From: Sipunculus nudus
Taxonomy: Eukaryota; Annelida; Sipuncula; Golfingiida; Sipunculidae
Direction of reading: 5' to 3'
Assembly (NCBI GenBank): GCA_026874595.1
Contig: JAPPUL010000036.1
Span: 1-64,000, forward strand
Length of the DNA stretch: 64,000 bases
The notes beneath the pieces were generated by a model. It saw only the letters and a program-made list of their open reading frames with translations. It had not been told where the DNA came from and did not search any database. Below, one piece after another: positions 8,190 through 20,209 of the stretch. How positions within the stretch are numbered: position 1 is the first letter of the stretch; each line of letters opens with the position of its first letter. Both the position numbers and the translations under genes were made by a program.

Positions 8190-10230
8190 GTACTCTCTAC
8201 AGGCCACAATTTTCCAGCAATTGCTTTCAAACTTATACAGCTGGTAGACAAGCAAAAGTCCTGGAGGCCTATTGTTTTTGGGCATTATAGGTCAAATGTC
8301 AAGGTCAAGGTCATCAAAAGTATACAAAACGGTTTTTTGTTCATATTTGTGTTAATATTGGTCGTATCTACTTCAACAGTAGCTCATTTTAATCGTCATT
8401 CCAAGGCCTGTTTTCTGGTGTGTAGCTGACTCAATTTGCGGTAACCATGGTAACGCATTTTTGGGGAAAAGTGCTGATATTTTTCTAAATTTGTCAGTTT
8501 TAAAGCTACAGAGGTCTAGTTTTTTGCTTCAGGTTGCATTCACCTAGTACTACAAGATTCTATTAAGAGTCTCGCAATATCTCGTATAATATCTCGTCAA
8601 ACGAGATATTTCGAGATTTCAGTAATCTTGCCCTGGAGGCCACAGTTTTGCAGGAATCTTTTTGAAACTGGCATATCTTAAGTCCTACACTATTATCTCG
8701 AAATCAATTTTTCATTTTTTTAATTCGGCCGCTAGGGGGCGCTGGGTGCAAACCTCTCCAACATATCATGTTTTGGCAATATCTCCAAAATTATAAGCCT
8801 CAATTACAAAAACTATAGTTTATTTTTTTCCTCTAAGTCTTCTTCATGAACTCGTTTAGTCATCTGGTCTCAATCTTGTGTCACTTTGTCTGTGTGTCCG
8901 TCTGTTTCTCAGTTGTCCTCAAATCCGCTTGCTTGCCGGTTCTTTCGTCTCACATATAGCATTCTACAGGACACAGTTTTGAAAGAATCTTTTTAAAACT
9001 ATTACATCTTATGTCTTACACTAATATCTCGAAACTGATTTTTCATTTTCCAGAATTGGCCGCTAGGGGGCGGTGCACTCTAACTTGCACAACATATCAT
9101 TTTTTGGCCATATCTCCAAAACTATAAACCTCATTTACATAAACTATAGCTTATTTTCTTCCTCTGGGTCTTTCGAAAAACCTTGTGTATTCATTTGGTC
9201 TCAATCTTGAGTCACTTTGTCTGTGTGTCCGTCTGTTTCTCAGTTGTCCTCAAATTCGCTTGCTTGCCGGTTCTTGCGTCTCACATATAGCATTCTACAG
9301 GACACAGTTTTGAAAGAATCTTTTTAAAACTATTACATCTTATGTCTTACACTAATATCTCGAAACCGATTTTTCATTTTCCAGAATTGGCCGCTAGGGG
9401 GCGCTGCACATGACCCTCACACACATATCATCATATTGGCCATATCTCTAAAACCCAAAGACTCAATTACATAAACCATAGCTTATGTTCTTCGTCTGAG
9501 TCTTCTCCATAACCTGGTTAAGTCATCTGGTCTCGGTCTTGTGTCACTTTGTCAGTATGTCCATATAAACTTTATAAACGGAGGGAAACCTGAATGCACA
9601 GAGTCATGCAGGAATGCACGATGACACGCGTTTTAGTAAGACAAAGACTCGTGTAGGTATGAGCGACAATCAGCGCAGTTTGCTCGTTTTGTGTAGGGTC
9701 CATCGGGCCAAATGCCAATTCAGGCCCGCAGCCGACGGGATGAATTAATTGGCGTAGCGGGGACCACGGCCATTTCCTGGTAAAAACTTGTGAATAAATA
9801 TACCGGATAGGCTGACCATTTTCTCAGGGCCATAGGAATGTCACCATTCCAGTGTGCCCTCAGACCTGGTCAGACCTGGTCAGACCTGGTCAGACCTAAA
9901 ACGCGTGCCTGCACATCTGTGCGCATGCAGGTGATTGCTGTCCAAAGTTTTGGTCGGTGAGTCCTTCAGGAAAGGACCCGAACAGTTTTTTTTTTAATTG
10001 CTTGCCGGAAATCTTCGATTTCTGCAGGCAGGTTGGTCAGTCGTGGATGTCTGTTTGTCTGTTTGTTGCTTGCCGGAAATCTTCGATTTCTGCAAGCAGG
10101 TTGGTCAGTCGCGGATGTCTGTTTGTCTGTTTGTTGCTTGCCGGAAATCTTCGATTTCTGCAAGCAGGTTGGTCAGTCGCGGATGTCTGTTTGTCTGTTT
10201 GTTTGTTTGTCTGTCTGTCTGTCTGTCTGT
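8190..10230 (+). repeat. Common monomer M5 (2041 bp)
   Basis: Standard length. Markers GGGTC, TTCG, ATCAGCG; no private change noticed. Confidence 0.97.
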
Positions 10231-12271
10231 GTACTCTCTACAGGCCACAATTTTCCAGCAATTGCTTTCAAACTTATACAGCTGGTAGACAAGCAAAAGT
10301 CCTGGAGGCCTATTGTTTTTGGGCATTATAGGTCAAATGTCAAGGTCAAGGTCATCAAAAGTATACAAAACGGTTTTTTGTTCATATTTGTGTTAATATT
10401 GGTCGTATCTACTTCAACAGTAGCTCATTTTAATCGTCATTCCAAGGCCTGTTTTCTGGTGTGTAGCTGACTCAATTTGCGGTAACCATGGTAACGCATT
10501 TTTGGGGAAAAGTGCTGATATTTTTCTAAATTTGTCAGTTTTAAAGCTACAGAGGTCTAGTTTTTTGCTTCAGGTTGCATTCACCTAGTACTACAAGATT
10601 CTATTAAGAGTCTCGCAATATCTCGTATAATATCTCGTCAAACGAGATATTTCGAGATTTCAGTAATCTTGCCCTGGAGGCCACAGTTTTGCAGGAATCT
10701 TTTTGAAACTGGCATATCTTAAGTCCTACACTATTATCTCGAAATCAATTTTTCATTTTTTTAATTCGGCCGCTAGGGGGCGCTGGGTGCAAACCTCTCC
10801 AACATATCATGTTTTGGCAATATCTCCAAAATTATAAGCCTCAATTACAAAAACTATAGTTTATTTTTTTCCTCTAAGTCTTCTTCATGAACTCGTTTAG
10901 TCATCTGGTCTCAATCTTGTGTCACTTTGTCTGTGTGTCCGTCTGTTTCTCAGTTGTCCTCAAATCCGCTTGCTTGCCGGTTCTTTCGTCTCACATATAG
11001 CATTCTACAGGACACAGTTTTGAAAGAATCTTTTTAAAACTATTACATCTTATGTCTTACACTAATATCTCGAAACTGATTTTTCATTTTCCAGAATTGG
11101 CCGCTAGGGGGCGGTGCACTCTAACTTGCACAACATATCATTTTTTGGCCATATCTCCAAAACTATAAACCTCATTTACATAAACTATAGCTTATTTTCT
11201 TCCTCTGGGTCTTTCGAAAAACCTTGTGTATTCATTTTGTCTCAATCTTGAGTCACTTTGTCTGTGTGTCCGTCTGTTTCTCAGTTGTCCTCAAATTCGC
11301 TTGCTTGCCGGTTCTTGCGTCTCACATATAGCATTCTACAGGACACAGTTTTGAAAGAATCTTTTTAAAACTATTACATCTTATGTCTTACACTAATATC
11401 TCGAAACCGATTTTTCATTTTCCAGAATTGGCCGCTAGGGGGCGCTGCACATGACCCTCACACACATATCATCATATTGGCCATATCTCTAAAACCCAAA
11501 GACTCAATTACATAAACCATAGCTTATGTTCTTCGTCTGAGTCTTCTCCATAACCTGGTTAAGTCATCTGGTCTCGGTCTTGTGTCACTTTGTCAGTATG
11601 TCCATATAAACTTTATAAACGGAGGGAAACCTGAATGCACAGAGTCATGCAGGAATGCACGATGACACGCGTTTTAGTAAGACAAAGACTCGTGTAGGTA
11701 TGAGCGACAATCAGCGCAGTTTGCTCGTTTTGTGTAGGGTCCATCGGGCCAAATGCCAATTCAGGCCCGCAGCCGACGGGATGAATTAATTGGCGTAGCG
11801 GGGACCACGGCCATTTCCTGGTAAAAACTTGTGAATAAATATACCGGATAGGCTGACCATTTTCTCAGGGCCATAGGAATGTCACCATTCCAGTGTGCCC
11901 TCAGACCTGGTCAGACCTGGTCAGACCTGGTCAGACCTAAAACGCGTGCCTGCACATCTGTGCGCATGCAGGTGATTGCTGTCCAAAGTTTTGGTCGGTG
12001 AGTCCTTCAGGAAAGGACCCGAACAGTTTTTTTTTTAATTGCTTGCCGGAAATCTTCGATTTCTGCAGGCAGGTTGGTCAGTCGTGGATGTCTGTTTGTC
12101 TGTTTGTTGCTTGCCGGAAATCTTCGATTTCTGCAAGCAGGTTGGTCAGTCGCGGATGTCTGTTTGTCTGTTTGTTGCTTGCCGGAAATCTTCGATTTCT
12201 GCAAGCAGGTTGGTCAGTCGCGGATGTCTGTTTGTCTGTTTGTTTGTTTGTCTGTCTGTCTGTCTGTCTGT
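10231..12271 (+). repeat. Common monomer M6 (2041 bp) with a private SNP
   Basis: Markers GGGTC, TTCG, ATCAGCG. A private G-to-T change at 11238 (CATTTTGTCTC instead of CATTTGGTCTC) was not seen in any other monomer. Confidence 0.97.
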
Positions 12272-14372
12272 GTACTCTCTACAGGCCACAATTTTCCAGC
12301 AATTGCTTTCAAACTTATACAGCTGGTAGACAAGCAAAAGTCCTGGAGGCCTATTGTTTTTGGGCATTATAGGTCAAATGTCAAGGTCAAGGTCATCAAA
12401 AGTATACAAAACGGTTTTTTGTTCATATTTGTGTTAATATTGGTCGTATCTACTTCAACAGTAGCTCATTTTAATCGTCATTCCAAGGCCTGTTTTCTGG
12501 TGTGTAGCTGACTCAATTTGCGGTAACCATGGTAACGCATTTTTGGGGAAAAGTGCTGATATTTTTCTAAATTTGTCAGTTTTAAAGCTACAGAGGTCTA
12601 GTTTTTTGCTTCAGGTTGCATTCACCTAGTACTACAAGATTCTATTAAGAGTCTCGCAATATCTCGTATAATATCTCGTCAAACGAGATATTTCGAGATT
12701 TCAGTAATCTTGCCCTGGAGGCCACAGTTTTGCAGGAATCTTTTTGAAACTGGCATATCTTAAGTCCTACACTATTATCTCGAAATCAATTTTTCATTTT
12801 TTTAATTCGGCCGCTAGGGGGCGCTGGGTGCAAACCTCTCCAACATATCATGTTTTGGCAATATCTCCAAAATTATAAGCCTCAATTACAAAAACTATAG
12901 TTTATTTTTTTCCTCTAAGTCTTCTTCATGAACTCGTTTAGTCATCTGGTCTCAATCTTGTGTCACTTTGTCTGTGTGTCCGTCTGTTTCTCAGTTGTCC
13001 TCAAATCCGCTTGCTTGCCGGTTCTTTCGTCTCACATATAGCATTCTACAGGACACAGTTTTGAAAGAATCTTTTTAAAACTATTACATCTTATGTCTTA
13101 CACTAATATCTCGAAACTGATTTTTCATTTTCCAGAATTGGCCGCTAGGGGGCGGTGCACTCTAACTTGCACAACATATCATTTTTTGGCCATATCTCCA
13201 AAACTATAAACCTCATTTACATAAACTATAGCTTATTTTCTTCCTCTGGGTCTTTCAAAAAACCTTGTGTATTCATTTGGTCTCAATCTTGAGTCACTTT
13301 GTCTGTGTGTCCGTCTGTTTCTCAGTTGTCCTCAAATTCGCTTGCTTGCCGGTTCTTGCGTCTCACATATAGCATTCTACAGGACACAGTTTTGAAAGAA
13401 TCTTTTTAAAACTATTACATCTTATGTCTTACACTAATATCTCGAAACCGATTTTTCATTTTCCAGAATTGGCCGCTAGGGGGCGCTGCACATGACCCTC
13501 ACACACATATCATCATATTGGCCATATCTCTAAAACCCAAAGACTCAATTACATAAACCATAGCTTATGTTCTTCGTCTGAGTCTTCTCCATAACCTGGT
13601 TAAGTCATCTGGTCTCGGTCTTGTGTCACTTTGTCAGTATGTCCATATAAACTTTATAAACGGAGGGAAACCTGAATGCACAGAGTCATGCAGGAATGCA
13701 CGATGACACGCGTTTTAGTAAGACAAAGACTCGTGTAGGTATGAGCGACAATAAGCGCAGTTTGCTCGTTTTGTGTAGGGTCCATCGGGCCAAATGCCAA
13801 TTCAGGCCCGCAGCCGACGGGATGAATTAATTGGCGTAGCGGGGACCACGGCCATTTCCTGGTAAAAACTTGTGAATAAATATACCGGATAGGCTGACCA
13901 TTTTCTCAGGGCCATAGGAATGTCACCATTCCAGTGTGCCCTCAGACCTGGTCAGACCTGGTCAGACCTGGTCAGACCTAAAACGCGTGCCTGCACATCT
14001 GTGCGCATGCAGGTGATTGCTGTCCAAAGTTTTGGTCGGTGAGTCCTTCAGGAAAGGACCCGAACAGTTTTTTTTTTAATTGCTTGCCGGAAATCTTCGA
14101 TTTCTGCAGGCAGGTTGGTCAGTCGTGGATGTCTGTTTGTCTGTTTGTTGCTTGCCGGAAATCTTCGATTTCTGCAAGCAGGTTGGTCAGTCGCGGATGT
14201 CTGTTTGTCTGTTTGTTGCTTGCCGGAAATCTTCGATTTCTGCAAGCAGGTTGGTCAGTCGCGGATGTCTGTTTGTCTGTTTGTTGCTTGCCGGAAATCT
14301 TCGATTTCTGCAAGCAGGTTGGTCAGTCGCGGATGTCTGTTTGTCTGTTTGTTTGTTTGTCTGTCTGTCTGT
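12272..14372 (+). repeat. Common monomer M7 (2101 bp), four 68-bp repeats, precedes V1
   Basis: Markers TTCA (13257) and ATAAGCG (13753). It has four 68-bp repeats (14081-14352) instead of three, and a microsatellite shortened by two units (14353-14372), giving +60 bp net. The same three peculiarities occur in M26, which also precedes a V monomer. Confidence 0.97.
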
Positions 14373-14478
14373 GTACTCTCTACAGGCCACAATTTTGCAG
14401 CAATTGCTTTTAAACTTACACAGCTGATAGACAAGCAAAAGTCCTCGAGGTCTATTATTATTGGGCGACATAGGTCCA

Positions 14479-14496
14479 AGGTCAAGGTCAAGGTCA
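14479..14496 (+). promoter_or_regulatory. Triple abutting AGGTCA in V1 module A'
   Basis: Three AGGTCA half-sites in direct repeat with zero spacing, one more than the common monomers have. A second run, AGGTCA-AGGTCA-AGGTGA, lies at 15927-15944 in module E'. Nuclear-receptor binding is an inference from the motif. Confidence 0.45.
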
Positions 14497-14623
14497 TCAA
14501 AACTTCTCAAAACGGTTTTTTCTTCATATCTTTGTAACTGTTAGTGGTATCTTCTTCAAACATAGCTCATTTTAAACGTTATTCCCAGGCCGTTCTTCTG
14601 GTGTGTAGCTCTTTCAAATTTGC

Positions 14624-14639
14624 CGTAACCATGGTTACG
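14624..14639 (+). repeat. Perfect 16-bp palindrome at the X-box position of V1
   Basis: CGTAACCATGGTTACG equals its own reverse complement. The common monomers have GGTAACCATGGTAACG here, which breaks the palindrome but makes an exact X-box; V ends GGTTAC, which violates the X-box AAC. Confidence 0.9.
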
Positions 14640-14791
14640 CATTTTGTGGAAAAAGTCATGATATTCTGAAATAAGGGGTCATATTTTTCTAACTTTGTCA
14701 GTTTTAAAGCTAGAGAGGTCTAGTTTTTTGCATCAGGTAGCAATTAACAAGTACTGCAAGATTTTATTAAAAGTCTCGCGATATCTCGTAC

Positions 14792-14814
14792 AATATCTCG
14801 TCAAACGAGATATT
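14792..14814 (+). repeat. Conserved 10-bp hairpin in V1
   Basis: AATATCTCGT, CAA, ACGAGATATT, identical to the hairpin of the common monomers despite differences on its 5' side (CGCGATATCTCGTAC versus CGCAATATCTCGTAT). Confidence 0.85.
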
Positions 14815-14929
14815 TCGAGATTTCAGTAATCTTGCCCTGGAGGCCACAGTTTTACAGGAATCTTTTTGAAACTGGCATATCGTAAGTCCTACACTATTAT
14901 CTCGAAATCAATTTTTCATTTTTTTAATT

Positions 14930-14948
14930 CGGCCGCTAGGGGGCTCTG
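14930..14948 (+). promoter_or_regulatory. Degraded CTCF-like site in V1 module B'
   Basis: CGGCCGCTAGGGGGCTCTG: a G-to-T change turns GGGGGCGCT into GGGGGCTCT. This weakens the match relative to the common-monomer copy. Confidence 0.35.
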
Positions 14949-15259
14949 GGTGCAAACCTCTCCAACATATCATGTTTTGGCAATATCTCCAAAACTGTGA
15001 GCCTCAATTACATAAACTATAGCTTATTTTCATCCTCTGAGTCTTTCTGAATCCTGGTGTAGTCATTTCGACTCAATCTTGAGTCACTTTGTCAGTGTGT
15101 CCGTCTGTTTCTCAGTTGTCCTCAAATCCGCTTGCTTGCCGGTTCTTGCGTCTCACATATAGCATTCTACAGGACACAGTTTTGAAAGAATCCTTTTAAA
15201 ACTATTATATCTTATGTCTTACACTAATATCTCGAAACGGATTTTTCATTTTCCAGAAT

Positions 15260-15278
15260 TGGCCGCTAGGGGGCGGTG
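15260..15278 (+). promoter_or_regulatory. CTCF-like site in V1 module C'
   Basis: TGGCCGCTAGGGGGCGGTG, the same as site 2 of the common monomer. Confidence 0.45.
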
Positions 15279-15590
15279 CACTCAAACTTGCACAACATAT
15301 CATTTTTTGGCCATATCTCCAAAACTATAAACCTAATTTACATAAACCATAGCTTATTTTCTTCCTCTGGGTCTTTCAAAAAACCTGGGGTATTCATTTG
15401 GTCTCAATCTTGAGTCACTTTGTCTGTGTGTCCGTCTGTTTCTCAGTTGTCCTCAAATCCGCTTGCTTGCCGGTTCTTGCGTCTCACAAATAGCATTCTA
15501 CAGGCCACAGTTTTGAAAGAATCCTTTTAAAACTATTACATCTTATGTCTTACACAAATATCTCGAAACGGATTTTTCATTTTCCAGAAT

Positions 15591-15609
15591 TGGCCGCTAG
15601 GGGGCGGTG
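15591..15609 (+). promoter_or_regulatory. CTCF-like site in V1 module D'
   Basis: TGGCCGCTAGGGGGCGGTG, 331 bp from the previous one and in the same orientation. D' here has the GCGGT form, unlike module D of the common monomers (GCGCT), so D' looks like a duplicate of C' and not a counterpart of D. Confidence 0.45.
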
Positions 15610-16080
15610 CACTCAAACTTGCACAACATATCATTTTTTGGCCATATCTCCAAAACTATAAACCTCATTTACATAAACTATAGCTTATTATCTTCCTCTG
15701 AGGTTTCTTCATAACATGATTAGGTCATCTGTTCACAATCTTGGGTCAGTTTGTCAGTATGTTGTCTGTTTGTCAGTTGTCCTCAATTTCGCCTGCTTCC
15801 TGGTTCTTGCGTCTCACATGTAGCATTCTACTGGCCACAGTTTTGCAGGAATCGTTTTGTAAATTACACTTGTCATATATGGTAATGATATCTGGAAGTC
15901 CTATGTTTATTATTCAAATAAGTCAAAGGTCAAGGTCAAGGTGATCAAAATATATCAAAATCTTATTTTCTTTAGAACTTTGTTAATATTGGTTCTTTAT
16001 TCACAAACTATGGATTATTTTCTTTCACTTTCACACTGCTCGTTCATCTGACTAACTTTACATCATTTCCGGCAAGCGCG

Positions 16081-16098
16081 TGACCTCAGGTCATCTAG
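16081..16098 (+). repeat. TGACCTCAGGTCA inverted repeat followed by CTAG at the V1 end
   Basis: A 13-bp inverted repeat around a central C (16081-16093), one T, then CTAG at 16095-16098 followed directly by the TTTG/TCTG microsatellite. A terminal hairpin plus CTRR followed by T resembles a Helitron/Helentron 3' end, but the hairpin is short and very close to the CTAG, so this is only suggestive. Confidence 0.35.
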
Positions 16099-16127
16099 TT
16101 TGTTTGTCTGTCTGTCTGTCTGTCTGT

Positions 16128-18168
16128 GTACTCTCTACAGGCCACAATTTTCCAGCAATTGCTTTCAAACTTATACAGCTGGTAGACAAGCAAAAGTCCT
16201 GGAGGCCTATTGTTTTTGGGCATTATAGGTCAAATGTCAAGGTCAAGGTCATCAAAAGTATACAAAACGGTTTTTTGTTCATATTTGTGTTAATATTGGT
16301 CGTATCTACTTCAACAGTAGCTCATTTTAATCGTCATTCCAAGGCCTGTTTTCTGGTGTGTAGCTGACTCAATTTGCGGTAACCATGGTAACGCATTTTT
16401 GGGGAAAAGTGCTGATATTTTTCTAAATTTGTCAGTTTTAAAGCTACAGAGGTCTAGTTTTTTGCTTCAGGTTGCATTCACCTAGTACTACAAGATTCTA
16501 TTAAGAGTCTCGCAATATCTCGTATAATATCTCGTCAAACGAGATATTTCGAGATTTCAGTAATCTTGCCCTGGAGGCCACAGTTTTGCAGGAATCTTTT
16601 TGAAACTGGCATATCTTAAGTCCTACACTATTATCTCGAAATCAATTTTTCATTTTTTTAATTCGGCCGCTAGGGGGCGCTGGGTGCAAACCTCTCCAAC
16701 ATATCATGTTTTGGCAATATCTCCAAAATTATAAGCCTCAATTACAAAAACTATAGTTTATTTTTTTCCTCTAAGTCTTCTTCATGAACTCGTTTAGTCA
16801 TCTGGTCTCAATCTTGTGTCACTTTGTCTGTGTGTCCGTCTGTTTCTCAGTTGTCCTCAAATCCGCTTGCTTGCCGGTTCTTTCGTCTCACATATAGCAT
16901 TCTACAGGACACAGTTTTGAAAGAATCTTTTTAAAACTATTACATCTTATGTCTTACACTAATATCTCGAAACTGATTTTTCATTTTCCAGAATTGGCCG
17001 CTAGGGGGCGGTGCACTCTAACTTGCACAACATATCATTTTTTGGCCATATCTCCAAAACTATAAACCTCATTTACATAAACTATAGCTTATTTTCTTCC
17101 TCTGGGTCTTTCAAAAAACCTTGTGTATTCATTTGGTCTCAATCTTGAGTCACTTTGTCTGTGTGTCCGTCTGTTTCTCAGTTGTCCTCAAATTCGCTTG
17201 CTTGCCGGTTCTTGCGTCTCACATATAGCATTCTACAGGACACAGTTTTGAAAGAATCTTTTTAAAACTATTACATCTTATGTCTTACACTAATATCTCG
17301 AAACCGATTTTTCATTTTCCAGAATTGGCCGCTAGGGGGCGCTGCACATGACCCTCACACACATATCATCATATTGGCCATATCTCTAAAACCCAAAGAC
17401 TCAATTACATAAACCATAGCTTATGTTCTTCGTCTGAGTCTTCTCCATAACCTGGTTAAGTCATCTGGTCTCGGTCTTGTGTCACTTTGTCAGTATGTCC
17501 ATATAAACTTTATAAACGGAGGGAAACCTGAATGCACAGAGTCATGCAGGAATGCACGATGACACGCGTTTTAGTAAGACAAAGACTCGTGTAGGTATGA
17601 GCGACAATCAGCGCAGTTTGCTCGTTTTGTGTAGGGTCCATCGGGCCAAATGCCAATTCAGGCCCGCAGCCGACGGGATGAATTAATTGGCGTAGCGGGG
17701 ACCACGGCCATTTCCTGGTAAAAACTTGTGAATAAATATACCGGATAGGCTGACCATTTTCTCAGGGCCATAGGAATGTCACCATTCCAGTGTGCCCTCA
17801 GACCTGGTCAGACCTGGTCAGACCTGGTCAGACCTAAAACGCGTGCCTGCACATCTGTGCGCATGCAGGTGATTGCTGTCCAAAGTTTTGGTCGGTGAGT
17901 CCTTCAGGAAAGGACCCGAACAGTTTTTTTTTTAATTGCTTGCCGGAAATCTTCGATTTCTGCAGGCAGGTTGGTCAGTCGTGGATGTCTGTTTGTCTGT
18001 TTGTTGCTTGCCGGAAATCTTCGATTTCTGCAAGCAGGTTGGTCAGTCGCGGATGTCTGTTTGTCTGTTTGTTGCTTGCCGGAAATCTTCGATTTCTGCA
18101 AGCAGGTTGGTCAGTCGCGGATGTCTGTTTGTCTGTTTGTTTGTTTGTCTGTCTGTCTGTCTGTCTGT
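16128..18168 (+). repeat. Common monomer M8 (2041 bp), follows V1
   Basis: Standard length and module order resume immediately after V1. Markers GGGTC, TTCA, ATCAGCG. Confidence 0.97.
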
Positions 18169-20209
18169 GTACTCTCTACAGGCCACAATTTTCCAGCAAT
18201 TGCTTTCAAACTTATACAGCTGGTAGACAAGCAAAAGTCCTGGAGGCCTATTGTTTTTGGGCATTATAGGTCAAATGTCAAGGTCAAGGTCATCAAAAGT
18301 ATACAAAACGGTTTTTTGTTCATATTTGTGTTAATATTGGTCGTATCTACTTCAACAGTAGCTCATTTTAATCGTCATTCCAAGGCCTGTTTTCTGGTGT
18401 GTAGCTGACTCAATTTGCGGTAACCATGGTAACGCATTTTTGGGGAAAAGTGCTGATATTTTTCTAAATTTGTCAGTTTTAAAGCTACAGAGGTCTAGTT
18501 TTTTGCTTCAGGTTGCATTCACCTAGTACTACAAGATTCTATTAAGAGTCTCGCAATATCTCGTATAATATCTCGTCAAACGAGATATTTCGAGATTTCA
18601 GTAATCTTGCCCTGGAGGCCACAGTTTTGCAGGAATCTTTTTGAAACTGGCATATCTTAAGTCCTACACTATTATCTCGAAATCAATTTTTCATTTTTTT
18701 AATTCGGCCGCTAGGGGGCGCTGGGTGCAAACCTCTCCAACATATCATGTTTTGGCAATATCTCCAAAATTATAAGCCTCAATTACAAAAACTATAGTTT
18801 ATTTTTTTCCTCTAAGTCTTCTTCATGAACTCGTTTAGTCATCTGGTCTCAATCTTGTGTCACTTTGTCTGTGTGTCCGTCTGTTTCTCAGTTGTCCTCA
18901 AATCCGCTTGCTTGCCGGTTCTTTCGTCTCACATATAGCATTCTACAGGACACAGTTTTGAAAGAATCTTTTTAAAACTATTACATCTTATGTCTTACAC
19001 TAATATCTCGAAACTGATTTTTCATTTTCCAGAATTGGCCGCTAGGGGGCGGTGCACTCTAACTTGCACAACATATCATTTTTTGGCCATATCTCCAAAA
19101 CTATAAACCTCATTTACATAAACTATAGCTTATTTTCTTCCTCTGGGTCTTTCAAAAAACCTTGTGTATTCATTTGGTCTCAATCTTGAGTCACTTTGTC
19201 TGTGTGTCCGTCTGTTTCTCAGTTGTCCTCAAATTCGCTTGCTTGCCGGTTCTTGCGTCTCACATATAGCATTCTACAGGACACAGTTTTGAAAGAATCT
19301 TTTTAAAACTATTACATCTTATGTCTTACACTAATATCTCGAAACCGATTTTTCATTTTCCAGAATTGGCCGCTAGGGGGCGCTGCACATGACCCTCACA
19401 CACATATCATCATATTGGCCATATCTCTAAAACCCAAAGACTCAATTACATAAACCATAGCTTATGTTCTTCGTCTGAGTCTTCTCCATAACCTGGTTAA
19501 GTCATCTGGTCTCGGTCTTGTGTCACTTTGTCAGTATGTCCATATAAACTTTATAAACGGAGGGAAACCTGAATGCACAGAGTCATGCAGGAATGCACGA
19601 TGACACGCGTTTTAGTAAGACAAAGACTCGTGTAGGTATGAGCGACAATCAGCGCAGTTTGCTCGTTTTGTGTAGGGTCCATCGGGCCAAATGCCAATTC
19701 AGGCCCGCAGCCGACGGGATGAATTAATTGGCGTAGCGGGGACCACGGCCATTTCCTGGTAAAAACTTGTGAATAAATATACCGGATAGGCTGACCATTT
19801 TCTCAGGGCCATAGGAATGTCACCATTCCAGTGTGCCCTCAGACCTGGTCAGACCTGGTCAGACCTGGTCAGACCTAAAACGCGTGCCTGCACATCTGTG
19901 CGCATGCAGGTGATTGCTGTCCAAAGTTTTGGTCGGTGAGTCCTTCAGGAAAGGACCCGAACAGTTTTTTTTTTAATTGCTTGCCGGAAATCTTCGATTT
20001 CTGCAGGCAGGTTGGTCAGTCGTGGATGTCTGTTTGTCTGTTTGTTGCTTGCCGGAAATCTTCGATTTCTGCAAGCAGGTTGGTCAGTCGCGGATGTCTG
20101 TTTGTCTGTTTGTTGCTTGCCGGAAATCTTCGATTTCTGCAAGCAGGTTGGTCAGTCGCGGATGTCTGTTTGTCTGTTTGTTTGTTTGTCTGTCTGTCTG
20201 TCTGTCTGT
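18169..20209 (+). repeat. Common monomer M9 (2041 bp)
   Basis: Markers GGGTC, TTCA, ATCAGCG; no private change noticed. Confidence 0.97.

Larger units (their letters stand above)
14373..16127 (+). repeat. Variant monomer V1 (1755 bp), modules A'-E'
   Basis: Starts with the same GTACTCTCTACAG and ends in the same microsatellite as the common monomers, but consists of five module copies: A' 14385, B' 14842, C' 15172, D' 15503, E' 15833 (spacing 457, 330, 331, 330). It lacks segment E and the 68-bp repeats. Modules B'-C' differ from B-C by scattered substitutions; A' differs more, including an extra GAAATAAGGGGTCATA-like stretch near 14668-14685. It matches V2 except for one noticed SNP at 14592. 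Confidence 0.95.

Noticed and set aside
15741-15944. 67-codon frame inside V1 (also in V2 at 56325-56528)
   Set aside because: It lies across modules D' and E' of a non-coding repeat, has no recognisable domain, and its second copy comes from duplication, not selection.
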